Part shown: positions 48,648-61,900 of the stretch, one piece after another
How positions within the stretch are numbered: position 1 is the stretch's first letter
Layout: each line of letters opens with the position of its first letter
DNA from: Luidia sarsii
Lineage: Eukaryota; Echinodermata; Asteroidea; Paxillosida; Luidiidae
Length of the DNA: 64,000 nt
Direction of reading: 5' to 3'
Assembly: GCA_949987565.1 (NCBI GenBank)
Contig: OX465103.1
Location: 7,011,384-7,075,383 of the forward strand
The notes under the pieces: generated by a model
Databases searched by the model: none
What the model saw: only the letters and a program-made list of their open reading frames with translations
Told to the model about the DNA's origin: nothing
Position numbers and translations under genes: made by a program

Positions 48648-51434
48648 CCACGCTGATAAACATTGATGAAAATAAACCTACCAGCCTGCAGACGGTAATC
48701 CACCCTCAGTGAACACATTCATAACTAATTTACTCAGTATTGTACATGTGTACATGTAGTACATGTGTACTGTGCCTGCATGTGTACTGCGCATGACTGC
48801 GTACATTGCCCACGCAAATGTAAGCCGTGTCCATTCACTGGCTACGGGCTGCCAGCGACTTCCTTGTGCTTGACTCATATGTAGAACTTAGCCGTAGTCG
48901 CGCGCACAGTAATTGATCCATCTACCCGTTAGAAATAACATAATTCCAGGGGCGTTCCTGTTTTCGGGATGACAATATTTTTACGATTAATTTTCAGATA
49001 CGAGGGGACGACATCAGTTAAGAAAAGAAGTATTGATCATGTGTCCAAGAGGTTTGCACACCGCAGTGAATTAAATAAGTGACTTTTTTTAGTGATCCAA
49101 AGTAAATTGGTTTCACGAGTATTATGAGATTGATGATTATGTCGAACAGGTGGAATATTGTTATCATACAAGTGACTTTGTCCATGAACTGATTGAAATT
49201 CATGGACGGATTACGACAAGAAATTACACCATCCCAGTCGCTGGAGCTCAAAACACCATTAAGCCATCAGGCCTACTATATCATCTATGAAGATTAGCCG
49301 GTTGGTTCATAGGCCTATTAATTACGAGTATAAAAGAACAAATGACATTTTTGTCGATAGCCTCAGTTGAACTGAAAGATTGCGTGAAAATGACAAAAAA
49401 AAATAGAAAAGTGATCAGAAATTCCAGCAGCCAGATTTGGGAGAAGATAGAATAATTGTTGGAAAAAAAAACATTTTACACTGGAAACAGGCCGGTTTTT
49501 GACCAAAAATGCAATGTTTAACAAGAATTTCTCGAGTGAAAATCGACTTTTTGTTAATTTTTCTTTTTTGCATTTTCTAAAAGAATGGAATGTTAGGGTC
49601 ATAATGTGGCAAGATCTAAGGTGTTCTTTGTTTAATGATGCTGTGGTGGCGATATATGCAAAAAAGGGCCCGGTTTCCCATAGAGATGCCACATGAAAGC
49701 CTGTCCAGTAGCTTAGTTCCCCAAAAGGAATTCATATGCCCCCCATCAACACACACACACACTTTTGAGAATCGGTTGACGCCCTTTATTATTTTTGCCG
49801 TCGAAGCTGGCATCACAATCAATTATTGAGCCATGGAGGTGTAACTTTATCCGAGCCGTTCCTTCGTCTACAAGACGAGGAGCATATGCAACTAAAGTCA
49901 ACATTCTTCAGAGGATTACGGTTGTGTTACTGAGATACCGTTTGGTTTGAAATGTGCCAATATTGGGTTATCAGCTTAAAGCCTGCACTAAGTCTCATGC
50001 TACGCCTTGGCTTATCCCGATACCTTTGGAAAACGACGCCACAGCTAGACAGTACAGAAGTGGGTGTATTTTCACCCCATAATAAAATATACGGGCTAAA
50101 GGTGGCATACGGGCAAAAAGTGTTAGTGTCCTGTGAGATGTGGATTTGCAGGGATAAAGGGGCTTTATATACTAATACTAACCCTTTCCTATAATTACTA
50201 GTGCTTGAAATATTACGTCAGATCCACCGCTTACAAGGCAATCCCGAATAATAATATTATGAGGGACAGTAATTTATACCTTTCTATATAAGATGTAGAT
50301 TGGGTAAGAGCTGGAAAGGATCAAGTATGGGCGTAGCCACTTCCGTGGTAGGCCTATATGACTACGATTTGCATCTTTCACTGAACTGCTCAATTATTAT
50401 TAGAATAGGCCTACGTATTGCAATGCGTATTACTTCGCAAACACTAAGAAGATTTTCCTTTGTCGGGGGCTCTACTGACAATAGAAAGTTAAATCAACAA
50501 AGTGACTCCCACGCCGTTGAAGTCGTGGTCCGGCGCCCATCAAGCCCATCGCCAAACAGTTGCAGAGACAAACTTGAAGTGTGAACACTCTCGCATCATT
50601 CAACTCAACGGTCATTATTATTACAAAGGTAGGCTCCACGGAAATCGCATTCCCTTTCTAGATCTTGAATTACGGTCTTTGATGTGTTTTACAGCTTATG
50701 ACAAAAATGGTTAAGAACGGAAATCTCGGGAAATGTGGGAGGTCGGTGTTGCTGGTCTAGAATATTGTGCAGGAACGAGAAGGCAGAGAGAATGATAGAC
50801 TTAGGCCTAAGCCTAACCAACCCAATGTTCCAAGCAATCTCTACGGGGAAGCGTGTGGTGGAAACCTTCGGCTCCCGGCGTTTGCTTGGACACATTATTC
50901 TATTCCATTCATCTCGCACGTTGTAAGATGTTCAAGCGTCGTATATGTAAGAACGCGAATAATTTTGCATTAGAAGCTAAAAGAACCAGATCAAAATTAC
51001 CAAAGTCCTGCTTTTGGTCGTCTCAACTTTGCCATACCGTGCAATTAGGCATACGGCAGTCGTTAAAAAACTAATATTCATCAACGAATGGTGAGCAATT
51101 CCGCTGAACCAACGAAGCGTTGATCAATTTATTATCACCAGCTTCCGTTTTGAGCCTGATATGTCATGATCATCATATGACATGATGTCGGTGGTGCCTT
51201 TGATAGGCATCCAAATTTAAGGGCATGGTTGGACATTTGGTCGTGTACAAAAGGTCGTGTACCTTTTTAGTGCATGCACCTTCGGTTTTCGGAAGTTCGT
51301 CATTGTTTGAATACGGTGTGGAAGTGAATAATTGTACTTGCACCACAGTACCATTATTTTGTTCGGGATTTCTGTCATTGGAAATGCAGGGTTCTCCTGT
51401 GCAAGACACCGAGTGCCATTTTTGAAGTGGAAAC
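48648..51434. other. Intergenic DNA between SLC2A13 and the EGF gene
   Basis: No exon recognised. It is A+T rich, with four TAGGCCTA palindromes (49310, 50349, 50406, 50802) and scattered short direct repeats (GTACATGTGTAC near 48745). It probably contains the promoters of both flanking divergent genes, but no core element is identifiable. Confidence 0.4.
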
Positions 51435-52752
51435 ATGAAGGCATACATGGTCTGCACGGTAGTCTTCCTGATCAGCCTCGCTTTTGTGCAAGGTAAGAGT
51501 ATAATGTATCAGCATAGAGCAACCCTTCAATCCTGCCCCCATAGCCATCCCAATGTTCATTTCCTTTGTTCAACATAATTATATATTTCATATCGATTCG
51601 AAGCAAAGTGTATAAACTGTAATGGTTAATGTTAATTTCGGTTAGCAAATTTTTTTTAACTTATCTTATCCGAGCGTTCATAATAATGTTGCAGGTGCAC
51701 ACAGATTAAACTGTTGGATACTGTTTCCTTACTGAAATGACCAAAATATAAAGCTCGAACAAAAATTATTGTCCTGACATGTTAATCCTAGCAGGACCTT
51801 TCTCAAAGGGAGAATGAAACTCTCCATGAGGTAGGTCCTACTATAGGATTGAAACGTCAGGCCCTCTAGTTTGCTTCAGATTTGTCTTCCTGATATTGTG
51901 TGATGTATCACTTGAACACGAATGAAGTGACGGTTGATTCAAGGCAGTGAGATTCGCTTTCGTGCACCGAGAGTATAGACCATATCAAAGCACCAAGCTT
52001 TGCTTTGCCACTCCCCCTCAACAAAATAATTACTGCAGGCTCGATGCTGGACAACCTCGGTCGCAGGGAAAACTCCTGTCTGCGCCTCATGATCGTCTCC
52101 AACAAATGCAACAACCACGGCTACTGTTCCCAGGGTAACAACGGCTACGCCTGCCAGTGCTACGAAGGCTGGGGCGGGCGGGACTGCTACAAAGGTGAGC
52201 CGTCACTTCCGTCACAAAATAATTAGAAAGACCACTCTTTTTGATTTTGAGCCAATAGAAAAGCCGCCGACCGTGAGCGATTCTCAAACTTAAAGGCGCG
52301 CGTGTCATTTTTGCCAGCCCGTATATCTGATGCGTTCAAACTCCAATTGATACAATAATAGATGCTAATGTATTGGCCGAGGCTTCAAAAAAAACATCCG
52401 ATGCTTTCGGTCTCATCAAAATTCCTCAAAGATGCTGGATATAGGCCTAACACCCGTCTGATGAAGCCTCGATTCACGCCGCTAGCTAGTATATAACCAT
52501 TCCGTCAGTTTAAGTGGCAAGAGATTGAATTTCCATGAAGACAATGAATCCGTCATTGGCAGAAAGGGGTTCTTTTCCCATCATGTTGTGCACAAACCGT
52601 CAATATATTCTACGCCCACGGGGTTTCGGTTATGTGAGGTGTCTGCATCCTGCGGTTCATAGAGTCTTATAGATGCTGGCAATGTAATACGCGTTACACA
52701 GTGGTCTTGTTTTCTAGATACCTGTGCGTTCGTCTGGGAGTCCCGAAATTAA
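51435..52752 (+). CDS. Small secreted protein with one EGF-like domain (predicted 82 aa, 3 exons)
   Basis: Exons: 51435-51492, 52039-52194, 52718-52752 (TAA); 83 codons in frame. Residues 1-19 (MKAYMVC...AFVQG) form a signal peptide with a hydrophobic core and short basic start. The second exon has the six-cysteine EGF pattern: C, then C-NNHGY-C, eight residues, C-Q-C, eight residues, C, including YEGWGG with the aromatic and glycine positions of EGF folds. Both introns are phase 1, the usual phase for EGF exon shuffling. The last exon (DTCAFVWESRN, stop) follows a good acceptor (TTGTTTTCTAG), but its small size makes it the least certain part. It may act as a ligand or matrix factor. I recognise no specific family. 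Confidence 0.7.
51770..51868. repeat. Hammerhead-like repeat, family 1, head-to-head pair
   Basis: A minus-strand copy (CCTTTGAGAAAGGTCCTGCT when reversed) and a diverged plus-strand copy (ATGAGGTAGGTCCTACTATA, then GGATTGAAACGTCAGGCC) face outward. They lie in intron 1 of the EGF gene. The plus copy has lost the C3/G8 pairing. Confidence 0.55.
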
Positions 52753-53030
52753 GTAACCTGACTATCCATCAGTGAAGACTTCACTTGCATGCACACGTAC
52801 AGTACGTACAGTGTACATGTGTAGTAGGCCTACATGACTGTGCATATAGGTCTTGGAGTTGCACGTGGCAGTAGCTGTGGACGTGTGGAACAGCTCGTTC
52901 TTAGTTTCTGAATTTGTTACGAAACCATGGTACTCAAATTCACCCGGTCTTAATGAATAGGTGAGAGATTCTTTCAAATAATTGATCCTAAGTAGCATCA
53001 AACATATTAAAACAGTGGTTCATATTGTAA

Positions 53031-53036
53031 AATAAA
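53031..53036 (+). promoter_or_regulatory. Candidate polyadenylation signal AATAAA for the EGF gene
   Basis: Lies 279 bp past the predicted stop, the first AATAAA on that strand. The distance supports ending the gene at 52752. Confidence 0.45.
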
Positions 53037-53289
53037 AGATGCGCATTTCGAACTTACGTCAATGGTGCTCCTTCATTTTGGACGGACAGAATTTCGGCGC
53101 CCTGCAAAGCGCCACCATGCGGCAGACGACGGACAGGGGCAATCAAGAGAGACAAGGAACGAGAAAATCAAGGCGCTCATCAAAAAAATGCTCAAGTATT
53201 AATTGATCCTTCCGGATGGACGACCTCAGACTTATCTAGATTTGCTTTGAATCAGTTCATTGTGTTTCAGTTTACTCAGTTTAAAGTTT

Positions 53290-53667
53290 TTTAGTTTCAT
53301 AGGGCCCACCTACGCCGTAAAGGCTGGGGCAAAAATAATAAATCCACACAATAGCGCACCTATTGTAATGTAGACAATGCCCTTTGTTTGGCACAACCAT
53401 TGTTACCGAAAAAAAGGTCTTGCAGTTTTCCGTATACAAAAATCACGACTTTAAGGCGCGTTTGTAGGAATGAACTTGTGCATGTTTTGCTTACCGTAAT
53501 CGGGTTGACACATTTGCGTAAAAAAATATGATTTGGGGGAAAACTGTCCAATTTGTCGGCAAGTGGTTGTGCCAGAAAATGGGTATTGTCTACTTAAATA
53601 TTGGTGGTCTATTGTGGTTTTAGGATCAAGTTATTCCAACCTTTTACTGTGTAGGTATTAAACTAAA
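53290..53667. mobile_element. Foldback DNA element, second copy (uninterrupted)
   Basis: Shares TAATGTAGACAAT, GGCACAACCA, CCGAAAAAA, GGCAAGTGGTTGTGCCAGA and the outer AGGTATTAAACTAAA end with 48066-48647. It has no 152-bp insertion at the equivalent GACAAT position, so it shows the empty site. Confidence 0.7.
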
Positions 53668-55389
53668 CTCGTTCCGTGTTCTCATGACAGTTCATCGCTG
53701 TATTTGCTTTTTCTGATTTAAAAAAAGGCTGCCTCTCACCCATGCAATTCTCAATCAGGAAGGTCATTCTATATCTTGCGTTCTCACCTCAAACTTTTTT
53801 TTTCACACTACTGACCGGAATGTTCATTAATTTTGTTGTGAATGGCCGGTAAAATGCCACGCATTGTCAGTGGGTACTGCCAATTTACCGTAGCTGAGCG
53901 GAAGATTTCAGGCACCAATTTCGGACCGTTTATTTTGAATATCTTTAGGCCTAACATGGAGTTAGAACATGGTTATACCAATGGTTATACCAGTCGCGGT
54001 AGACAAACCAGAATGTCCAATGGAAACCAGCCTTAAACCTAATTACAGTCATCACAGATTTCAATGCCATGATAACAAAACAAATTGTCTAGGTTTGTCT
54101 TAGTTATGACACCAAAGATACACGAATTACGAAGACACAATATTCTCAGTGAGGTGTTATTGCACTCTGGTCAATGATGGCTTCTTGCTGTCCGAATGCA
54201 TTGGCTACGGCTGGGAAAAGCACGCACGTCTATGGGGATTGCCAGTAGCCGCTAGCCACTAGCTTCAATAGACACGTGAGTAACTGGGAGTTCTTTTATG
54301 AAAAATGGTCCCTATTTCAATGCAGGCAGTGAAAGCAAAAACAAGGTTGTCAATTGGTCTGAATACTCTCTGATATTAACAATCATTATCTAAAGTCCCT
54401 TTTTATTTGTGTATGAAACAAAAATCTCAGGAATGTTTATGATACCATAGGTGGTTTCTCTATGTTTAATCACAACACATGAAAATTACACATCTGTAAT
54501 CTGTAAAGTAATTTCAAAGTTTTATTCTGTTGAATACTTTCAAAGGTCATGATTGGTCTCCCCCACCTATTTAAAAATTAACGTTAGCCTTGTGAATTAG
54601 CTTAATTTGATGGACGGATCAAAATCAATCAATATAAAAATACAACTATGCAAATATATAGTCTTCAAAATGACTTCAAGGTTAGTGTGATCTTTAAATA
54701 TAATTGGAAACAGTAGGAATTATCCAGTCAATAATTATGTATTTTTGTCTTTAGCAAACTTTAGTGTCTGTGATGGAGTCTGAGCAGTAAAATAAATGAT
54801 TATTTTCCATGCAGCATCCTTTCTGTCCATGATTTTCCAGTTGACTTGCTGGGAAGCATTGTAGTGAACTGCATTTTGAATAGTTAAGATAATCATGAAA
54901 TGGACTGAGTAGGAGTGCTAGTACTTTGCAAGAGTACAAGGTCAAACCAGTTGGTACAAATGCTGGTTGTTGTTTTTGTATTGTAAGTGCAAGTACATTT
55001 CCAAAAGTTTGAGTATGGCTATAAGTATAAAGAAATGTGCTTGAGTATAACATAATGTTGGCAACATGATTAGATACATTGACTTGCTGGACGGTTTGAA
55101 GAGTTGAAACTGGAGTATAAATAGCCATAGATAAAAATACAATATAATACAAACTTTGCATAGTATTCCGATTCGAAGTTAGCACAGTTGACCCCCAAAC
55201 AAAGACACATACACCCTAAGAATGCTAATGGCTAACCCCTCTTAAATCATACACCATTTTGTCCAACACAAACAGTAAACTATGCTTAATGAGACCCAAT
55301 CCACCACAAAAGATGTCCACACCAAAGTGACCAAACTCACGGAAAGAAACAAACTCAACATGAAGTTAATACAAAAACTGCTGCAAACT

Positions 55390-55428
55390 GCCTTTGAGTA
55401 AGGTCCTGCTAGGATCGAAACATCAGGC
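55390..55428 (+). repeat. Hammerhead-like repeat, family 1
   Basis: GCCT, TTGAGTA, stem II GGTCCT-GCT-AGGATC, GAAA, CATC, AGGC. The G8 position is T here and the cleavage triplet is ATC. Confidence 0.55.
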
Positions 55429-55792
55429 CCTCTAACTTTTGAGATGAAAGAAACGAATTGTCAAAACTAACTACCTTGTTTGCGGCCAGGGCACATTCTA
55501 GCCGAGGTAACGCAACTGAACGAGAGCCAGGAAGCATGGGAATCCATGGAGAAATACCCATCTGACAAATGGACAATTTTGTGAAGCGATTTTTCTTGCT
55601 TGTGGGAACGCGAGCCGAAAAACAAAACCAGTTTTTGAGTCATGATTCAAATCACGTTTACTTGGACAGTGGAAAGTGCCCTAATGGCCCCTGAAAATGG
55701 CATCGGGCCTGTTTAGATACATGTGTAGTGGCCTTTCTGGCACCAAATATGACACCAAATTCCATTTAACATTTAGCACTAACCCCCCTTTT

Positions 55793-55798
55793 TTTATT
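55793..55798 (-). promoter_or_regulatory. Candidate polyadenylation signal (AATAAA on minus strand)
   Basis: TTTATT on the + strand, about 146 bp beyond the stop of the minus-strand gene at 55944. Suitable position for its 3' end. Confidence 0.5.
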
Positions 55799-55943
55799 CT
55801 AAGCCACAAATTGATTTATCTGTCCCCCAAAAATATTGTTCTTTTGGCCTGCCTGGTCTTTAAAAGTGAAGATTTTTTTTTTTTTTTTTTTGATGAACAA
55901 AAACAAAATGGTTGCGGTCAAGCCCTTCTCCAAGCGACGACCA

Positions 55944-58900
55944 TCATGTCTTGCCCGTTGTCGTGGCAACGATGGGCTTCCACATGAACTCCTGGCCCTG
56001 GGAAAAGCTGTCGGGGCCGAGCAAAGGGACGGCCGGCCGGTAGTCCTCCAAGGCCGTCAGGCTGAGCGGCTGCCAGTCCTTGCCCTTGCCCGCCGTCTGG
56101 ACCCCGCGCTGCCCACTGCTGGCCTCTGATGTGCGGGAGGAGGAGGCTGCGGGTGCCGTACTGGAGCGGACTTTGATCGTGGAAGTGGCTGCAGAGGTGG
56201 TGGAGGAGATAAGATATCATATCAGCGCTCAGTTGACTCTTCAAGTAATATAACTAACGGCTTACTGACTTATGACCAACATGCAAATCTCCAAACAAGT
56301 TGGAGGGCCTGACCTTTCAGAAAGGCCCTGCAAGGATCCAAACGTCAGGCCCTCTTACTTTTTTGACAGTTCCTGCACAGATTATTTGCACAAAGTTCAG
56401 ACTTCCCCAAGCCCTCCAAATATGTGTGAAGAAGATAGAAAGTGGCACTACTACCCTATGCTGCACAGCGTGGCATAACCTGAGCCTCAGCCCATTCTCA
56501 AAAGACAAAAAGATGACGATGAAATCTTTGGTGGAATCCAGTATCTTGGATACACAGCTTGTGGGTGGTTTTGGGGGAGATGCCACTTGGTGGAAGCTCT
56601 AGTTTGGTTCATGCAGACTTTTCTCTCTTTTTTTTTACCACAAGAGCTGAATGAGGAGTCAAATTCATTTACGAGCAAAAGCATGAGCCCGAGTCTGAAT
56701 TGTGAGCTTAACCAAACTCAAAGTAAATGGATTCCTTGAGCTTCAGAAAAAGACCTGGTAAGCGTGAGCTCCTCGACCTCCAACCGTGCCGCATACCTGG
56801 TTTGGGCGCGGCTGGCTGGGCGTCGCCAGCCCCGCCTCCGTCCAGAGAGGCTCGGGCCAGCACCTCGTGGCCGGAGACCAGCTGGCCGGCCGCCCTGCGC
56901 TGGGCCTCCCAGCGGCGGCGGAACTGGCCCGGCACGGTGGCCTGGGCCTCGGTCAGGAAGGACAGCTTCTTGGGCTTCTCCCCGGCCGCCGCGGCCGCCT
57001 CCCCGTCCCCAACATCCGACAGGGACTCCCAGCTCATTGAATCATCGTCGTCGTCGTCGGCGGCGGTGGCATCATCGTTCGCCGCCCCGGGTCTGTGTCT
57101 GTTCCCGGTCGGCTTGACGGGGGTGGGCGGCAAGGGGTCCAAGGGAGGCAGCTGGGGCCAGGGGGATGGGACCTCCTGCAGCCACTTCTTGTAGTCCGGC
57201 TCTGAGTCGTCTGAATCGCCCTAATGGGATAATAATGCACAGTCATTCTACACGTCAGATTCTGCCTATGCCTCTGTCTCTGCCTCTGCCTCCGTCTCCC
57301 CTATGCCTATGTTTCTGCCTCTGCCTATGTCTCTGCCTATGCCTCTGCCTCTGTCTCTGCCTCTGCCTCCCCCTCTGCCTCCACCTCTGCCTCTGCCTCT
57401 CCTATGCCTATGTCTCTGCCTCTGCCTCTGCCTCTGCCTCTGCCTCTGCTTCTGCCTGTGCCTCTGCCTCTGCTTCTGCCTCTGCCTCCACCTCCACCTC
57501 CCCCTCTGCCTCCACCTCCCAGTCTGCCTCTTACTCTGCCTCTCCCTCCATCTCTGCCTCTGCCTCTGCCTCTCCACCTCTGCCTCTCCCCCTCGCCTCT
57601 CCCCCTCTGCCTCTCCCCCTCTCTCTCTAGGCACCATATCTCTTGATTCGGATAAAAATGGCATGACACAGATTTCTAAAAATAAATTCACTCTCTCTAC
57701 CAGTTCCATCTCCTGACATTTCACTCCTCTTTAATACTCCTGATTCTCGGATGTATCAGGATATCCCTTCCTGAGAGGCGTCTCAGCATTTCAGCAAAAC
57801 AATCTGCTTCTTCCATACCATGAATTACCCTTCCTGAGACAAGTCTCAGCTTTTCTTTTAAATTTTTGTTTTAACAAATCTGCCTGCGAATCAGGACCCA
57901 CCTCTTCCATCCAGGACGGGTGGTAGCGCAGCGGGCCCTCGGTGCCCTTCAGGTTGTTGTAGTCCGGGATGGGGTTGTTGTAGAGCAGCACGGAGGCCTT
58001 GTCGCCGTTGGTCATGGCCGCGCGGTACATCAGCTGCACCTTCGTCTGGACATCCTTGACCCTCTGGTGGTAGCTCCCGTCCTGGAGTTGCTCACTCTCC
58101 GGAATCTTGAGAAGTAGAAAATTAGAAAAAAAATAAAATTCAAAGGAATATAAAAACTTCTTCATGACTTTTATGACAACAGGAGGGCCGTTCCCACTAC
58201 ACCAAATAAACGCAATTATTTTGATCGCGATTTGAATCGCGATTCAAACTCCCCTTTTTTTGCATGTGGGGATGCGATTATTAGTGGGATTTGAATTGCG
58301 ATTCGGACTCCACTAAGAGTGATATTTGTTCAAATAATCGCGTTTATTTGCAACGCGATGTGTGTGGGAACGCTCCGCTCAATTCGCACCGTGTTTTTTT
58401 TTTTTAGCCCACGATGCATTACGTGCGCATGGCATTTCCTGCCAGCAGCTTACTGCCAGGAAGTACAGCACAGGGTTTGTTAACGTTCGTCAGCGAGTCC
58501 CGCCATTTTCGCATGTGCAGTGCGACCACATGCTAACCCCAATCGGCTCGCGATTATTTGGCCTGTGTGGACACGACCCCCCCAAAAAGGTTTTTGAATC
58601 GCGATTATTTTCGTAGTGGGAACGGCCTTAATGCAACTCCCAAAAATGTAGAGGATCAGACGTATTCATCAGAGCAGGACCTCCCTCAGAGGCAGAACAA
58701 TTATTTGTTATCTATTCAAATGGGGAAGTAGTACAATCTAGTAGATCTTTTCGCAAAGGGCCCTATAATGTGTACACTATCACAGGCATTACGCCATGCC
58801 GAGGTCCACTTGGCACAGCCGTGGCAACTGGTTCACGCTTTGTCAGCGCTTAGACTTTTATTCAAGGAAGTACAGCGGAACGTCGCTATAACGAATGCCG

Positions 58901-61900
58901 ATAAACCGAACATTCGGCTATAATAAACATGCCCTTTGGCTCCCGATTTTTGTGTACAAAATAATCGTTGTGATTCATCCCCATGCACAATAAGTTCAAT
59001 ACAGTACATGATTTATGTGCTTACAGAATTTTACCACACATTTAGCTATAACTAATATGCCCTTTGGCTCCCGATTTTTGTGTACAACCCCATGCACAAT
59101 AAGTTCAATACATAATTCATGTGCTTACAAAAGTCTTAGATTGGCATTATTTCCCCAGAGAACAGACAGGAAAGCCAGGATTAAAATGTCAGGCTCTCCA
59201 CCATATTGGACTTTGTATATTTCTCTCCATTCCAGTCAGTGCGCCTTTACTCGACTCGTTTTTCGGCAGGTAGTCTCTGTGTGCCAAGATTCTGCAAGTT
59301 ATTACAGAAGCCCTCGCAAAAACAACAGGGCTCTTCTGGAATTGTGGACGGTGGGAGAACTCACCCCTTCCTCGCTGTAGAAACTGCGCTTGGCCACAGT
59401 CTTGTTGTTGGTCAGGCACTCCCGGGCAAAGGCGCCGTACGCATCCTTCAGCTCCTGGGGGATCTTGGAGTCGGCCCTCTGGAGCTTCACTGTGGACTGG
59501 TCTCGCAGCGTGCCCCACAGGGTGTTGACCCCTGCACGACCTATGGGAAAGGGAAAGAAGTGAAACGACTGTGGATTATCATCATCATTCCGTATGTACA
59601 CCAACAACACCACCAAGCATTCACAGAGTTGCTTGAGTTTAGCCACCAGGGCTTGGATTTCACAAAGCCTGACAGATGCACCGTAACTGAACTTTACGAT
59701 TGACTACCAAGTCACCAAGAAATTGGCCACGTGGTGTTTGTACAACAACCAGATGCCAAGTTGCAGCTCAAGCAGTGTCCAAAAGATCTTAGCAACTTAC
59801 CTCCCCCCCCCTCCTGCAATAAGGTGGTGCATGACACGATCATATATGCCTGATCATGCTCTGACAATCCCTGTTGCAAGGACACACTCACTTGATAGAA
59901 GTTTTATCCACATGGCTGCTAGAATTTGGAATAGTCTCCCTGACCATGTTGTTGGTACGTTCTCCTGCTCTGGGTCTTCAAGCCTTCAAAGGCTTCAGAG
60001 TACATGAATTTCTCCTTACATAATAAACCAATTTGTTTATGCTCTATTTTAACATCACTATTTAAATGTTATCTTGATATACAAAAATGTTGCAAACTGC
60101 CTACTGACTAAAATTACCAAAATGCAAATCTTAAAATTTAGTGGGCCTGACGTTTCGATCCTAGCAGGACCTTTCTCAAAGGCACTCTGCCTTTGAGAAA
60201 GGTCCTGCTAGTATCGAAACGTCAGGCCCACTAAATTTTAATAAATGTTATCTTGTGAGATGCTGTGGACCATTGATTGGCCTTTGGGATTTTTTTCTTA
60301 AATTCTGGAGACTATTGTTCACAAAACCATTTTATTTACCCAAAAAACAAACAACAACAACAACAACAACCACCAACACCCGAGTCCCCTCCACATCCTT
60401 GTCAAGCCTACCTCCTTGCTTCTTCAGTGCCTTAGGGACAGGAACCACTTTTTTCTCTGCCGGCGCAAACCGGGGCCGCAGGAAATAGGCAGCCTGTCTA
60501 CGGCCCAGAACCTTGTTGAGGTTTTGCTGGTAGCCTGCGACCTCCTCCCCTCCCTCCTCCACAAGCCTGGTTCCAAAAAAAAAAGAAAAAAGAAGAAGAA
60601 AAATCCTTCATACAACTTGTTTTACACAACTAGTTTTACACAACTAGTTTTACACAGCTAGATTTACTTTTATGCAGAGCGTGCATAAAAGAGAGTCATG
60701 GGCAGGTAACTGGGACCCTGTAGCTTGGAATCCATTACAATACATTTCTAGGCCTACTGGCATACCATTACAGGCATACGTGCATGTTCAAATGATAAGA
60801 AAATCTGTTATGAAAGCTAACGGCCCTTTGTTACGGGGGAAGTGCTCAAGTGCTGTGGGAATAGTCTCACTGGCATTGTCCATCCCGACCTGAAAGCCTC
60901 AACTAAAACACAATCAGGCCCTGAATCTGTTTTGGGACATCCTTGTCTTTAGCTTGCCCAGATCCCGGTGCTTAGCAAGCCATTGCAACTAGAGGTGTGC
61001 ACTACAAGCGGGAGGCTAGAGGGCTATTATACATGCCAGCAGCCAATGGGCTTGTGTTCGTGTGGAGCGCTTGACTACAATGCTCTTCCTGACTGTAATG
61101 GATCCCATGAAATGAAGCCAAGGGATGTCCCATTTATAGGTCTGGAACGTGCAGACAATTAAGATAATACGCAATAAAAAAAACCCACACGTTAAAACCA
61201 GGGACCAGTCACGATACGAATACCTGAACCACGTTTATGAGGCAGGGTTTATATGTGCACAGCTGCTAAGCATGAAAGCTGATCCTTTGTTGAACAGGCC
61301 AGATAACCATACCCGTACAGCGTAAGGTACCTTCATACGTTATTGTTTGTGCTCAACTCGATTTCGACTACTGCTTGCCAAAAAACATTGGATTGATCTT
61401 TGGAATGCAGCCTCATTATAGTGGCCAAATTTGTTTTTCAGCTTCAGTGAACCATAGATATAGAATGATGTTTGCATCAAGGCATATGTAATTCAATGAG
61501 GGTTTGCCCTGCTGGACGTGATTCAAGCAATGAGTGCTCAGTGCTTTGCCCGATACCTGATGAAAAAATTTCAGGCAGCTCGGGCGGGATTCGAACCTGC
61601 GTCTCCTGCTCTCATCACTTTACATATCTATAACATCTATGATGCAATGCAGTATCCACTGCTATATACATTATAGAAATCCTCCACACGACCTCCACCA
61701 GCTTGGTGGTCAAGCGGTTAAGACTGGTTAAAGCAGGAGTCACAGGTTCGAATCCAACCCAAGCTGACTGACATTCTGTTATCAGGCATTGGGTAAAGCG
61801 CTGGGCACTCAGTGCTTACTACGCCAAGCAGGGCAGACCCTCCATTGAATAGCTTCAGTGACGTTTGGTGCTTAGGTAGGTCCACCAAGCTGGTGCCCTG

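Larger units (their letters stand above)
52753..55792. other. Intergenic DNA between the EGF gene and the minus-strand gene
   Basis: Contains the second foldback copy (53290-53667) and a hammerhead-like repeat (55390-55428). The rest is A+T rich with no supported exon. Confidence 0.4.

Noticed and set aside
56727..57194. 155-codon open frame on the + strand
   Set aside because: It is the antisense shadow of the G+C-rich minus-strand exon 57220-56797, which keeps frame with its neighbours.
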